Source: Dehalococcoidia bacterium
GTDB lineage: Bacteria > Chloroflexota > Dehalococcoidia > Dehalococcoidales > JAUVZE01
DNA: 6,247 nt
Reading direction: 5' to 3'
Assembly: GCA_030602665.1 (NCBI GenBank)
Contig: JAUVZE010000066.1
Span: 1-6,247, forward strand
Part shown: positions 1-4,879 of the stretch, one piece after another
Layout of the letters: each line of letters opens with the position of its first letter
Position numbering within the stretch: position 1 is the stretch's first letter
Notes under the pieces: model-generated
Seen by the model: only the letters and a program-made list of their open reading frames with translations
Told to the model about the DNA's origin: nothing
Database searches by the model: none
Position numbers and translations under genes: made by a program

Positions 1-144
1 ATTCTTTTATTTACCGCCTTTGGGAATACCGGCTATTATATTCACAGCACTATCCAAAAGGAGTTTGCCTAACCTCAACAGTTCCGGGGCAGCAGCCTCA
101 AACACTAGGATGAACCCGTGTCCTAACTCTCTAGGGCTGTCGGA

Positions 145-948
145 CTATACTTGTGGTGTGTACTGCAGTGCTAGGCAAATAGTACCGCCATCAACAATTA
201 GAGTCTGGCCAGTGATGGCACTGGACTCATCTGAAGCCAGAAATACCGCTGGCCAAGCCACTTCTTCGGCAGCTATAAATCTACGCAATGAGATTCTGTC
301 AGTCATTTGCCTGGTCACTTCTTGAAAAGTAACACCCAGAGCCTTGGATGTGGCTTTGATGATATTGTCAGTTCGCTCACCGCCAACAGCGCCAGGGGCA
401 ATGCAATTAACCCGTATATTGTATTTACCCACCTCCATTGCCATGGTCTCGGTAAAGCCGATTAAGCCCAATTTGGCAACGGTGTAGGGACTCCTTAGGA
501 CTAAGCTATACTTTCCTGCTCGTGACGATATATTGATGATATTGCCGCTTTGGCGGGGAATCATATCCTTAAGCACCTCTCTTGAGCAAAGCATGGCCCC
601 GGTCAGGTCTACCGCCAGTGTTTTGTTCCAGTCATCAAGCTCAAGGTCAACTACCCTGGCGGTTGGTCCGCCGATGCCAGAATTATTGACCAGTATATCT
701 ATCTTGCCATATTCGCTCAGGGTACGGGACACCATTTTCTGTACCTGGTTCTCGTCAGAAACGTCGGTCTTTATAGCAGTGGCTCGCCTCCCCTTACGCT
801 TAATCTCATTAGCCACGTTTTCCAGGTTAGTTAAATTACGGGAGGCTACCACTACCACTGCCCCCTCACTGGCGAAGGCCAGGGCAATAGCCTTGCCTAT
901 ACCGACTCCTCCGCCGGTGACAATAGCTACTTTATCCTTCAGTCTCAT
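145..948 (-). CDS. SDR-family NAD(P)-dependent oxidoreductase (FabG-like)
   Basis: A classical short-chain dehydrogenase/reductase of 267 residues, the usual length for the family. It should be a soluble cytoplasmic enzyme that interconverts an alcohol and a carbonyl using NAD(P)H. Visible motifs: the Rossmann nucleotide loop TGGGVGIG (residues 11-18), Asp62-Val63 after strand 3, NNSG (88-91, normally NNAG), Ser141/Ser142, and the catalytic Tyr155-x-x-x-Lys159. The C-terminal part carries the typical ITGQTLIVDGG. Arg37 at the end of the second strand suggests NADP(H) preference (inference). The Asn of the catalytic tetrad appears as Asp114 (VDLTG), a substitution also met in other family members. 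The ATG is preceded by a perfect AAAGGAGG at 953-960, so the start is firm. FabG-type family names are not substrate evidence; no fatty-acid synthesis genes are nearby, so a catabolic role is more likely. The gene is downstream of and co-directional with the aldolase but 237 bp away, and seems to have its own promoter region. Confidence 0.93.
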   Translation of the reverse strand: MRLKDKVAIVTGGGVGIGKAIALAFASEGAVVVVASRNLTNLENVANEIKRKGRRATAIKTDVSDENQVQKMVSRTLSEYGKIDILVNNSGIGGPTARVVDLELDDWNKTLAVDLTGAMLCSREVLKDMIPRQSGNIINISSRAGKYSLVLRSPYTVAKLGLIGFTETMAMEVGKYNIRVNCIAPGAVGGERTDNIIKATSKALGVTFQEVTRQMTDRISLRRFIAAEEVAWPAVFLASDESSAITGQTLIVDGGTICLALQYTPQV

Positions 949-986
949 AATTCCTCCTTTCTTGCATGGTCACAGCTAACCACTTT

Positions 987-1026
987 ACCCAGGATTTCTC
1001 ATATTTACTACTGTGGCTATGTTAAC
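987..1026 (-). repeat. Copy A of a duplicated 40-bp upstream element (SDR promoter/leader)
   Basis: This block matches 2071-2110 at 29 of 40 positions in the same orientation, without gaps. The best conserved part is CTGTGGCTAT plus the GGATTTC core. On the minus strand it includes TAACAT (1024-1019), a plausible -10 box (4 of 6 matches to TATAAT); no good -35 box lies 16-18 bp upstream. The start codon of the dehydrogenase is 39 bp downstream. The palindrome seen in the other copy is degenerate here (CAGGATTTCTCA). The duplication is seen directly; a promoter/operator role is inference. Confidence 0.55.
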
Positions 1027-1078
1027 TGAGCACCAGTCGCTAAATCTTGAGTTCACCTCTGAGGGGAGGCGGGAAACG

Positions 1079-1189
1079 ATGAGCCAAGCCGTAAACCCCT
1101 ACCAAGCAGCCCGGGGAAGTCATGATGCGGGTGCATTTTCCTGTCCCGTGAAACCATGGCTGGGGGCTCCATTAGATTGCATCGGCTAG
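1079..1189 (+). CDS. Doubtful small ORF, 36 residues, unknown
   Basis: An ATG at 1079 follows a purine-rich GGGGAGG (1063-1069) at a 9-nt spacing and opens a 36-codon frame ending in TAG. The product begins MSQAVNPYQAARG and contains two Cys and one Trp; it has no signal peptide or membrane segment, and I do not recognise it. It lies antisense in the gap between two minus-strand genes and overlaps the aldolase stop codon by 4 nt. A frame of this length is expected by chance fairly often, so the ribosome-binding-site-like sequence is the only real support. The surrounding block is about 60% GC (1051-1150) and could equally be a non-coding or structured segment. Confidence 0.15.
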   Translation: MSQAVNPYQAARGSHDAGAFSCPVKPWLGAPLDCIG

Positions 1190-1950
1190 GAACTGCGTGC
1201 TATCTCTAGATAATCACGGCCGGATTTAGTCATCATAGCCGTGACACCGTGAACTATGAACTGAAACCCACGCTCTTTAGCTTGGGCTAACGCCTCATGG
1301 GTGTAGGCGACGGTGCCTGCTGCCTTACCAGCAGCACGGATTCTGCGCACCGTTTTATCAATCATGGCCTGCACCTCTGGGTGACTTGCTTGGGCTACAT
1401 ACCCCATGGAGGTGGACAGGTCAGTGGGCCCGATGAAGAAGACATCAATACCCTCTACGGATAGGAGTTCGTCCAGGTTATTCACTGCGGCCACGGTCTC
1501 TACCTGGCTGATTACCAGGATCTCCTGATTTGCTTGGATGGTATATTCCTTCAGGGAAATGGTAAGCCCGTAATCGGCGGCTCGTACCGCAGCCAGCCCC
1601 CGTATTCCCTGCGGCGGGTATTTCACCGCCTTGACTACGGCTTCGGCCTCTGCCTTAGTATTTATCATGGGCAACATCAACCCCAGGGCACCAATGTCAA
1701 GGTAGCGAAGGGTGTTCTGGCGGATATTCATGGCCACCCTGATGAAGACAGGGAGCCCAACACTTTCCGCCGCCCTAACCATGTGCTCGCAGCTTTCAAC
1801 CTCTGCTGGGCCGTGCTCGGCATCAAGCAGCGCGAAGTCAAACCCTATATGCCCGACCAACTCCACAATCATGGGGGAATACAAATTGCAGAAGACACCA
1901 TAGGCAGTGCCACCGCTGAGAATCTTTTCCTTAACCTGGTTCTTACGCAT
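1186..1950 (-). CDS. HpcH/HpaI-family class II 2-oxo acid aldolase
   Basis: A 254-residue TIM-barrel aldolase of the HpcH/HpaI (citE-like pyruvate aldolase) family. Members reversibly cleave 2-oxo-hydroxy acids such as 4-hydroxy-2-oxoheptanedioate or 2-keto-3-deoxy-L-rhamnonate into pyruvate and an aldehyde, using a divalent metal. Key residues by family comparison are present: His46 in LDAEHGP (base), Arg71 (pyruvate/carbonyl binding), and metal ligands Glu151 (QVET) and Asp177 (GPTDLS). YPPQGIRG (111-118) is also typical. Length equals the family norm. The frame is open further upstream (TTG at 2019, ATG at 1983), but ATG 1950 is chosen because MRKNQVKEKI is where family homology normally begins and GAGGTGA sits 5 nt before it; the 23 extra residues look unstructured. 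The substrate cannot be assigned; aldehyde partner unknown. It is divergent from the korABC operon and upstream of the dehydrogenase, which could reduce or oxidise the aldolase's aldehyde partner (inference). Confidence 0.93.
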   Translation of the reverse strand: MRKNQVKEKILSGGTAYGVFCNLYSPMIVELVGHIGFDFALLDAEHGPAEVESCEHMVRAAESVGLPVFIRVAMNIRQNTLRYLDIGALGLMLPMINTKAEAEAVVKAVKYPPQGIRGLAAVRAADYGLTISLKEYTIQANQEILVISQVETVAAVNNLDELLSVEGIDVFFIGPTDLSTSMGYVAQASHPEVQAMIDKTVRRIRAAGKAAGTVAYTHEALAQAKERGFQFIVHGVTAMMTKSGRDYLEIARSS

Positions 1951-2051
1951 TTTCACCTCACTATCATTTTTCGGGTTATACATCACAATAAGGCATTGGC
2001 AAAATCCACCTGGACCCAAACTATGTTCACCTATTCCGTTTCTTTGTGTAT

Positions 2052-2060
2052 ATCACCTCC
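2052..2060 (-). other. Orphan Shine-Dalgarno-like sequence GGAGGTGAT
   Basis: On the minus strand this is a nine-base perfect match to the anti-Shine-Dalgarno complement, but no ATG, GTG or TTG follows at a usable distance. The aldolase frame is closed by a TGA at 2055-2053, so it cannot serve that gene. It may be a relic of a lost start, a ribosome standby site in the aldolase leader, or chance. Confidence 0.3.
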
Positions 2061-2070
2061 GGTTAGTTTT

Positions 2071-2110
2071 ATCTGGGATTTCCCATGTCAACTGCTGTGG
2101 CTATCTTACA
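2071..2110 (-). repeat. Copy B of the duplicated 40-bp element (aldolase promoter/leader)
   Basis: The partner of 987-1026, 29 of 40 identical bases. It contains a clean inverted repeat, TGGGA-TT-TCCCA (2074-2085), and its right edge includes the predicted -10 box of the aldolase promoter (TAAGAT, 2108-2103). With transcription starting near 2096, the palindrome would lie about +12 to +23, a typical place for a roadblock or repressor operator. That role is inference; the repeat and palindrome are direct observations. Confidence 0.6.
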
Positions 2111-2132
2111 ACCGCTACTCGTTGGCTGTCAA
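2103..2132 (-). promoter_or_regulatory. Sigma-70-type promoter for the aldolase
   Basis: Minus strand: consensus TTGACA at 2132-2127, an 18-bp spacer, and TAAGAT at 2108-2103 (4 of 6, with the key T, A and final T kept). Expected start of transcription is near 2096, giving a leader of about 146 nt to ATG 1950. A second TTGACA at 2091-2086 has no matching -10 at 16-18 bp. Confidence 0.5.
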
Positions 2133-2137
2133 CGCCT

Positions 2138-2153
2138 CATGCTCCCAACATGC
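2138..2153. repeat. CATGC direct repeats between divergent promoters
   Basis: CATGC occurs at 2138-2142 and 2149-2153, 11 bp apart (about one helical turn), inside the 42 bp that separate the two outward-facing -35 boxes (2127-2132 and 2175-2180). The placement suits an activator or shared regulator touching both promoters, but the repeats are short and could be chance. Confidence 0.25.
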
Positions 2154-2174
2154 AAAGTCGAATCCTAGCTGAGC

Positions 2175-2203
2175 TTGACGGAGATAAAGTCGGGTGCTAC
2201 AAT
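2175..2203 (+). promoter_or_regulatory. Sigma-70-type promoter for the korABC operon
   Basis: TTGACG (2175-2180), a 17-bp spacer, and TACAAT (2198-2203) give five of six matches in each box at the ideal spacing. It is the strongest promoter match in the window. Expected start is near 2210, leaving a leader of about 197 nt before korA. Confidence 0.6.
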
Positions 2204-2228
2204 GTTATTGGCCGTTTTTTGGCAAATT

Positions 2229-2247
2229 GGATTTCCTTTGATTTCCC
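2229..2247. promoter_or_regulatory. Two GATTTCC operator-like cores in the kor leader
   Basis: GATTTCC occurs at 2230-2236 and 2240-2246, 10 bp start to start. The 8-mers GGATTTCC and GATTTCCC both occur within the palindrome of the 2071-2110 element. They lie 27-43 bp past the plus-strand -10 box, compared with 20-27 bp for the core in the aldolase promoter. This may mark binding of the same regulator; low confidence because the words are short. Confidence 0.25.
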
Positions 2248-2290
2248 CCTAGAGCTCTGAACAGTATAGTTGGGGTAAACACACATATAT

Positions 2291-2350
2291 ATGAAGGACT
2301 TAGCAGCGTACTACATCATAAAGATAAAGGCGCGTGGCATAGAAAACTGA
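2291..2350 (+). CDS. Possible 19-residue leader peptide upstream of korA
   Basis: ATG at 2291 opens a 19-codon frame ending in TGA, product MKDLAAYYIIKIKARGIEN, within the predicted kor leader. It has adjacent Tyr-Tyr-Ile-Ile codons, a pattern that in attenuators can sense amino-acid supply. There is no good Shine-Dalgarno (GGGG at 2273-2276 is too far) and no clear terminator/antiterminator pair before korA. Probably chance; recorded because the leader is long and otherwise unexplained. Confidence 0.12.
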   Translation: MKDLAAYYIIKIKARGIEN

Positions 2351-2378
2351 TAAGCAGGTTTTTCGGTGAAGATAAAGG
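2322..2378 (+). repeat. AAGATAAAGG direct repeat in the kor leader
   Basis: The 10-mer AAGATAAAGG is present at 2321-2330 and again at 2369-2378, 48 bp apart; its inner AGATAAAG also occurs at 2182-2189, within the promoter spacer. Exact repetition of 10 bases in such a short leader is suggestive of a binding site, but the AT-rich purine content makes coincidence possible. Confidence 0.3.
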
Positions 2379-2406
2379 ACTTTGATGCCCTGGGAGAGTC
2401 ATTTCA

Positions 2407-3546
2407 ATGGTATTGAAAGAAATGAAAAGCACACTTCCTCCGGGGAGTTATTATTTTTCTGGGAATGAAGCTGCAGCTGAAGGTGCTATTGCCGCACAAT
2501 GTGGTTATTATGCTGGTTACCCAATTACACCATCAAGTGAGCTCATGCACAGGATTGCCGCTAGATTCAGAGAGACTGGGGCAGTATTTATGCAGATGGA
2601 AGACGAGCTCGCCTCTATCTGTTCAATTATCGGGGCATCGTGGGCTGGAGCAAGAGCGATGACGGCTACATCGGGACCCGGTTTTAGCCTGATGCAGGAA
2701 GCAATTAGTTATGCCATCATGACCGAAACACCAATCGTAATCGTGGATATTCAACGAGTGGGCCCGTCTACGGGACAGGCTACCCGACCGGGAGGTGGGG
2801 ATATGATGCAGGCCAAGTGGGGCTCACATGGGGACCGGGAGGTCATTGCTATTTCTCCATGGTCTGTGCAGGAAATGTATGACCAGACTATTAATGCCTT
2901 TAATCTTGCTGAAAGATACAGAGTCCCGGTTATTCTTCTTAGTGACGAGGCAATCGCTCATCTGCGGGAGAGAATAGAGGTAAGAGAAAGGATAACCATA
3001 TTTAACCGGAGAAAAGAAAAGGGGGCACCACCCTTTGGTGCCGGAGATGACGGAGTCCCGCCTATGCCTGCTTTTGGGGAAGGAGAGAAACTATTGGTAA
3101 CCGCCTCCACACACACTGAGTATGGCCTAAGAAAAACCAATGACCCGTTGGTTCAGGCGAAATTGGCTTCAAGACTGCATTATAAAATAGTGAACAAGCG
3201 AGAAGAGATAATCGAATATGAGCACTATCATGTAGAAGATGCGGAGGTGGTAGTTATTGCCTATGGTTTTACAGCCAGGAGTTCACTATTTGCCGTAGAA
3301 AGGCTACGGCAAGAAGGAAAGAAAGTTGGGATGATTAGGCTAAAGACCATATGGCCCTTTGCCGATAGGTTAATAAGAAACCTTGGGGCAAAGGTTAAAA
3401 AGGTGTTTGTTCCTGAGATGAATATAGGGCAGATGGCAGGAGAAATAATGAAATATGCTCCTTGTGATGTAATATCATTCTCTCAAACGAATGGGGAAGT
3501 GATACACCCGTATACGATTATGGAGCAGTTGGAGAGGCTCTTATAA
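2407..3546 (+). CDS. korA: 2-oxoacid:ferredoxin oxidoreductase, alpha subunit (KorA-like)
   Basis: Alpha subunit, 379 residues, of a CoA-dependent 2-oxoacid:ferredoxin oxidoreductase, which converts a 2-oxo acid plus CoA to acyl-CoA, CO2 and reduced ferredoxin in the cytoplasm. The N-terminal PYR domain shows GNEAAAEGAIAAQCG (19-33), YPITPSSE (38-45), the TPP-activating acidic motif MEDE (64-67), TSGPGFSLMQE (88-98) and QRVGPSTGQATRPGGGD (116-132), all characteristic of KorA/VorB proteins. The C-terminal part (about 260-379) is the core domain II. Length matches KorA. Start ATG 2407 has GGGAG 10 nt upstream; an in-frame TGA just beyond (2383-2385) rules out a longer form. First gene of the operon, overlapping korB by one base (TAATG). 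2-oxoglutarate is the default family substrate, but branched-chain or other 2-oxo acids cannot be excluded; with an aminotransferase in the operon an amino-acid-derived 2-oxo acid is plausible. Confidence 0.93.
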   Translation: MVLKEMKSTLPPGSYYFSGNEAAAEGAIAAQCGYYAGYPITPSSELMHRIAARFRETGAVFMQMEDELASICSIIGASWAGARAMTATSGPGFSLMQEAISYAIMTETPIVIVDIQRVGPSTGQATRPGGGDMMQAKWGSHGDREVIAISPWSVQEMYDQTINAFNLAERYRVPVILLSDEAIAHLRERIEVRERITIFNRRKEKGAPPFGAGDDGVPPMPAFGEGEKLLVTASTHTEYGLRKTNDPLVQAKLASRLHYKIVNKREEIIEYEHYHVEDAEVVVIAYGFTARSSLFAVERLRQEGKKVGMIRLKTIWPFADRLIRNLGAKVKKVFVPEMNIGQMAGEIMKYAPCDVISFSQTNGEVIHPYTIMEQLERLL

Positions 3547-4313
3547 TGGCTACAGATGTGAGACAATATTTAAGGTTAGAGGCACCACCGATGCCTTTTT
3601 GCCCTGGCTGCGGTGATAGAATCTTGCTGAGGCTTATCCTAACAGCAATTGATGAACTCAAGATAAACATGGATGACATGTTATTTGTATCCGGTATAGG
3701 TTGTGCTGCCTGGATACCGAGTCCTCACTTTAATGCTGACACCCTACATACTCTGCATGGCAGGGCTATCGCCTTTGCCACCGGAGCGAAGCTGTTTAAT
3801 CCAAAACTAAAGGTAATGGTTATCAGTGGAGATGGGGATCTAGCCGACATTGGTGGCAATCATCTGATTCACGCCGCCCGTAGGAATATAGACCTTACGG
3901 TTATATGCGCCAACAACATGGTTTATGGGCAGACAGGTGGTCAGGTTGCCGCTACCGCGGCAAAAGGCGTTTTGACAGCTACAACGACTGCTGGAAACTA
4001 CTATCGTCCCTTTGACCTGTGTAAGCTGGTAAATGCAGCCGGTGCTACCTATGCAGCCAGATACTCAGTTACTCAGCCCACTTTACTAATAAGCAGTATC
4101 AAGAAGGCATTACAAACTGAAGGTTTTTCTTTTATTGAAGTTATATCACCTTGCCCAACTCAATTTGGCAGGCGAAACCGGCTTGATACGCCTAAGGACA
4201 CATTTAAATTCTTTGAAGATAAACTCATTACGAAAGAGGATGCCGAAGGCTTGTCACCACAAGAACTAGAAAATAGAATAATAACCGGTGAGTTTTCCAA
4301 TGGGAGCAGTTAA
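3546..4313 (+). CDS. korB: 2-oxoacid:ferredoxin oxidoreductase, beta subunit (KorB-like, TPP and 4Fe-4S)
   Basis: Beta subunit, 255 residues, which binds thiamine diphosphate and one [4Fe-4S] cluster. Cys19 and Cys22 (FCPGCGD), Cys53 (GIGCAAW) and Cys203 (SPCPTQFGRRN) are the four expected cluster ligands, all present. The TPP motif starts at GDGD (95-98) and ends at NN (123-124), followed by MVYGQTGGQ. HGRAIAFATGAK (71-82) is also conserved. All this argues for an intact, working subunit. It is smaller than typical pyruvate enzymes and matches KorB/VorA-type subunits. ATG 3546 shares its A with the korA stop, giving translational coupling, and GGAGAGG (3531-3537) lies 8 nt upstream. The position usually KM/KGQ-SPT in close relatives reads GGQVAATA here (residues 131-138), which may affect substrate choice (inference). 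Confidence 0.94.
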   Translation: MATDVRQYLRLEAPPMPFCPGCGDRILLRLILTAIDELKINMDDMLFVSGIGCAAWIPSPHFNADTLHTLHGRAIAFATGAKLFNPKLKVMVISGDGDLADIGGNHLIHAARRNIDLTVICANNMVYGQTGGQVAATAAKGVLTATTTAGNYYRPFDLCKLVNAAGATYAARYSVTQPTLLISSIKKALQTEGFSFIEVISPCPTQFGRRNRLDTPKDTFKFFEDKLITKEDAEGLSPQELENRIITGEFSNGSS

Positions 4314-4839
4314 ACAGGTTAGATTATGTGGTCTCGGCGGGCAGGGTATTGTTCTCGCCGGAACGATACTGGGTCACGCTGGCATCAATGATAGAAAATG
4401 GGTTGCTGGCTCAAGTTCTTATGGAGCAGAAGCCAGAGGCTCTGCTTGTCGGTCTGAGGTTATAATATCAGACGAGCCAATAAGCTTTCCTCATGTAATT
4501 GAAGCCGATATTCTAGTTGCTATGTCTCAGAGTGCCTATGATAAGTATATTGAAAATGTTGAGAGTGAAAAGGGAATAGTCATTTATGACGACCCGTTGG
4601 TTTCTACTAAGGAGATTAACGGCTTAAAACAGATAGGCATTCCAGCTACCAATATAGCTGCCACTGAGCTTAACAACAAGCAAGTGGCAAATATGGTCAT
4701 TTTGGGCATAGCGGTGGAAATAACCAAGATAGTTACTAAAGGTGCGCTCATCTCTGCAGTAGAAAAAAATGTTCCCGAAAGGTTTAAGGCTCTGAATCTA
4801 AAGGCAGTTGAGCTCGGGCTTAACTGGGAGATGGAATAA
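4300..4839 (+). CDS. korC: 2-oxoacid:ferredoxin oxidoreductase, gamma subunit (KorC-like)
   Basis: Gamma subunit, 179 residues, of the same complex; it corresponds to the CoA-binding/subunit-interface domain of larger one-chain enzymes. Visible motifs: GLGGQGIVLAG (11-21) and SSYGAEARGSACRSEVIISDEPI (split across about 39-61), where RGS replaces the usual RGG. Length is normal for the family. A GTG at 4288 would add four residues, but ATG 4300 is preferred since GGTGAG (4287-4292) lies 7 nt before it and little precedes the GTG. The gene overlaps korB by 14 bp, so the two are probably translationally coupled. No separate ferredoxin-like (KorD) subunit follows; electron transfer must use a ferredoxin or a subunit encoded elsewhere or outside the window. 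Confidence 0.93.
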   Translation: MGAVKQVRLCGLGGQGIVLAGTILGHAGINDRKWVAGSSSYGAEARGSACRSEVIISDEPISFPHVIEADILVAMSQSAYDKYIENVESEKGIVIYDDPLVSTKEINGLKQIGIPATNIAATELNNKQVANMVILGIAVEITKIVTKGALISAVEKNVPERFKALNLKAVELGLNWEME

Positions 4840-4854
4840 GGAAATAAAGGCAAA

Positions 4855-4860
4855 TATAAT
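4855..4860 (+). promoter_or_regulatory. Possible internal -10 box before the aminotransferase
   Basis: A perfect TATAAT lies in the 40-bp korC-aminotransferase gap. Seventeen bases upstream TGGAAT (4832-4837) matches the -35 consensus at only 3 of 6. Transcription from here would begin near 4867, leaving only about 13 nt of leader with the Shine-Dalgarno at its very 5' end. Probably AT-rich coincidence or a weak secondary promoter. Confidence 0.2.
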
Positions 4861-4879
4861 TCTTTTCAGGAGTGTGAGA

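Larger units (their letters stand above)
1951..2406. other. Divergent control region between aldolase and korABC operon
   Basis: This 456-bp stretch has no convincing gene. It holds the minus-strand promoter and leader of the aldolase (about 1951-2132), a 42-bp spacer with two CATGC repeats, and the plus-strand promoter with an AT-rich leader of roughly 200 nt (2175-2406). An out-of-place strong Shine-Dalgarno, a tiny upstream ORF and short repeats inside it are listed separately. I saw no tRNA, insertion sequence or recognised riboswitch family. Confidence 0.8.

Noticed and set aside
533..979. A plus-strand open frame of 148 codons antisense to the dehydrogenase
   Set aside because: It is serine/threonine/leucine-rich, matches no family I recognise, and lies wholly over a gene with clear motifs and ribosome-binding site; it is a mirror of that gene's codon pattern.
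1951..2019. Longer aldolase starting at TTG 2019 or ATG 1983
   Set aside because: ATG 1950 has a well-placed GAGGTGA, and the extra N-terminal residues are not part of the family fold.
2051..2060. Plus-strand ATCACCTCC resembling the 3' end of 16S rRNA
   Set aside because: No further rRNA sequence is upstream; it is simply the complement of a Shine-Dalgarno motif.
1534..2172. A plus-strand open frame of 212 codons antisense to the aldolase, running into the divergent region
   Set aside because: No family-like motifs, and it would cross the aldolase promoter and leader; the aldolase on the other strand has all its catalytic residues.
2208..2225. Terminator-like GCC-GTTTTTT-GGC just after the kor promoter
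   Set aside because: The stem is only three pairs and the T-run is in the loop, not after the stem.
4584..4853. Minus-strand open frame of 89 codons antisense to korC (and similar ones antisense to the aminotransferase)
   Set aside because: Low-complexity Ser/Thr/Ala-rich products with no start signals, lying over genes with intact conserved motifs.
4808..4879. Longer aminotransferase starting at TTG 4808 inside korC
   Set aside because: ATG 4880 has AGGAG at ideal spacing, and the 24 extra residues show no family similarity.
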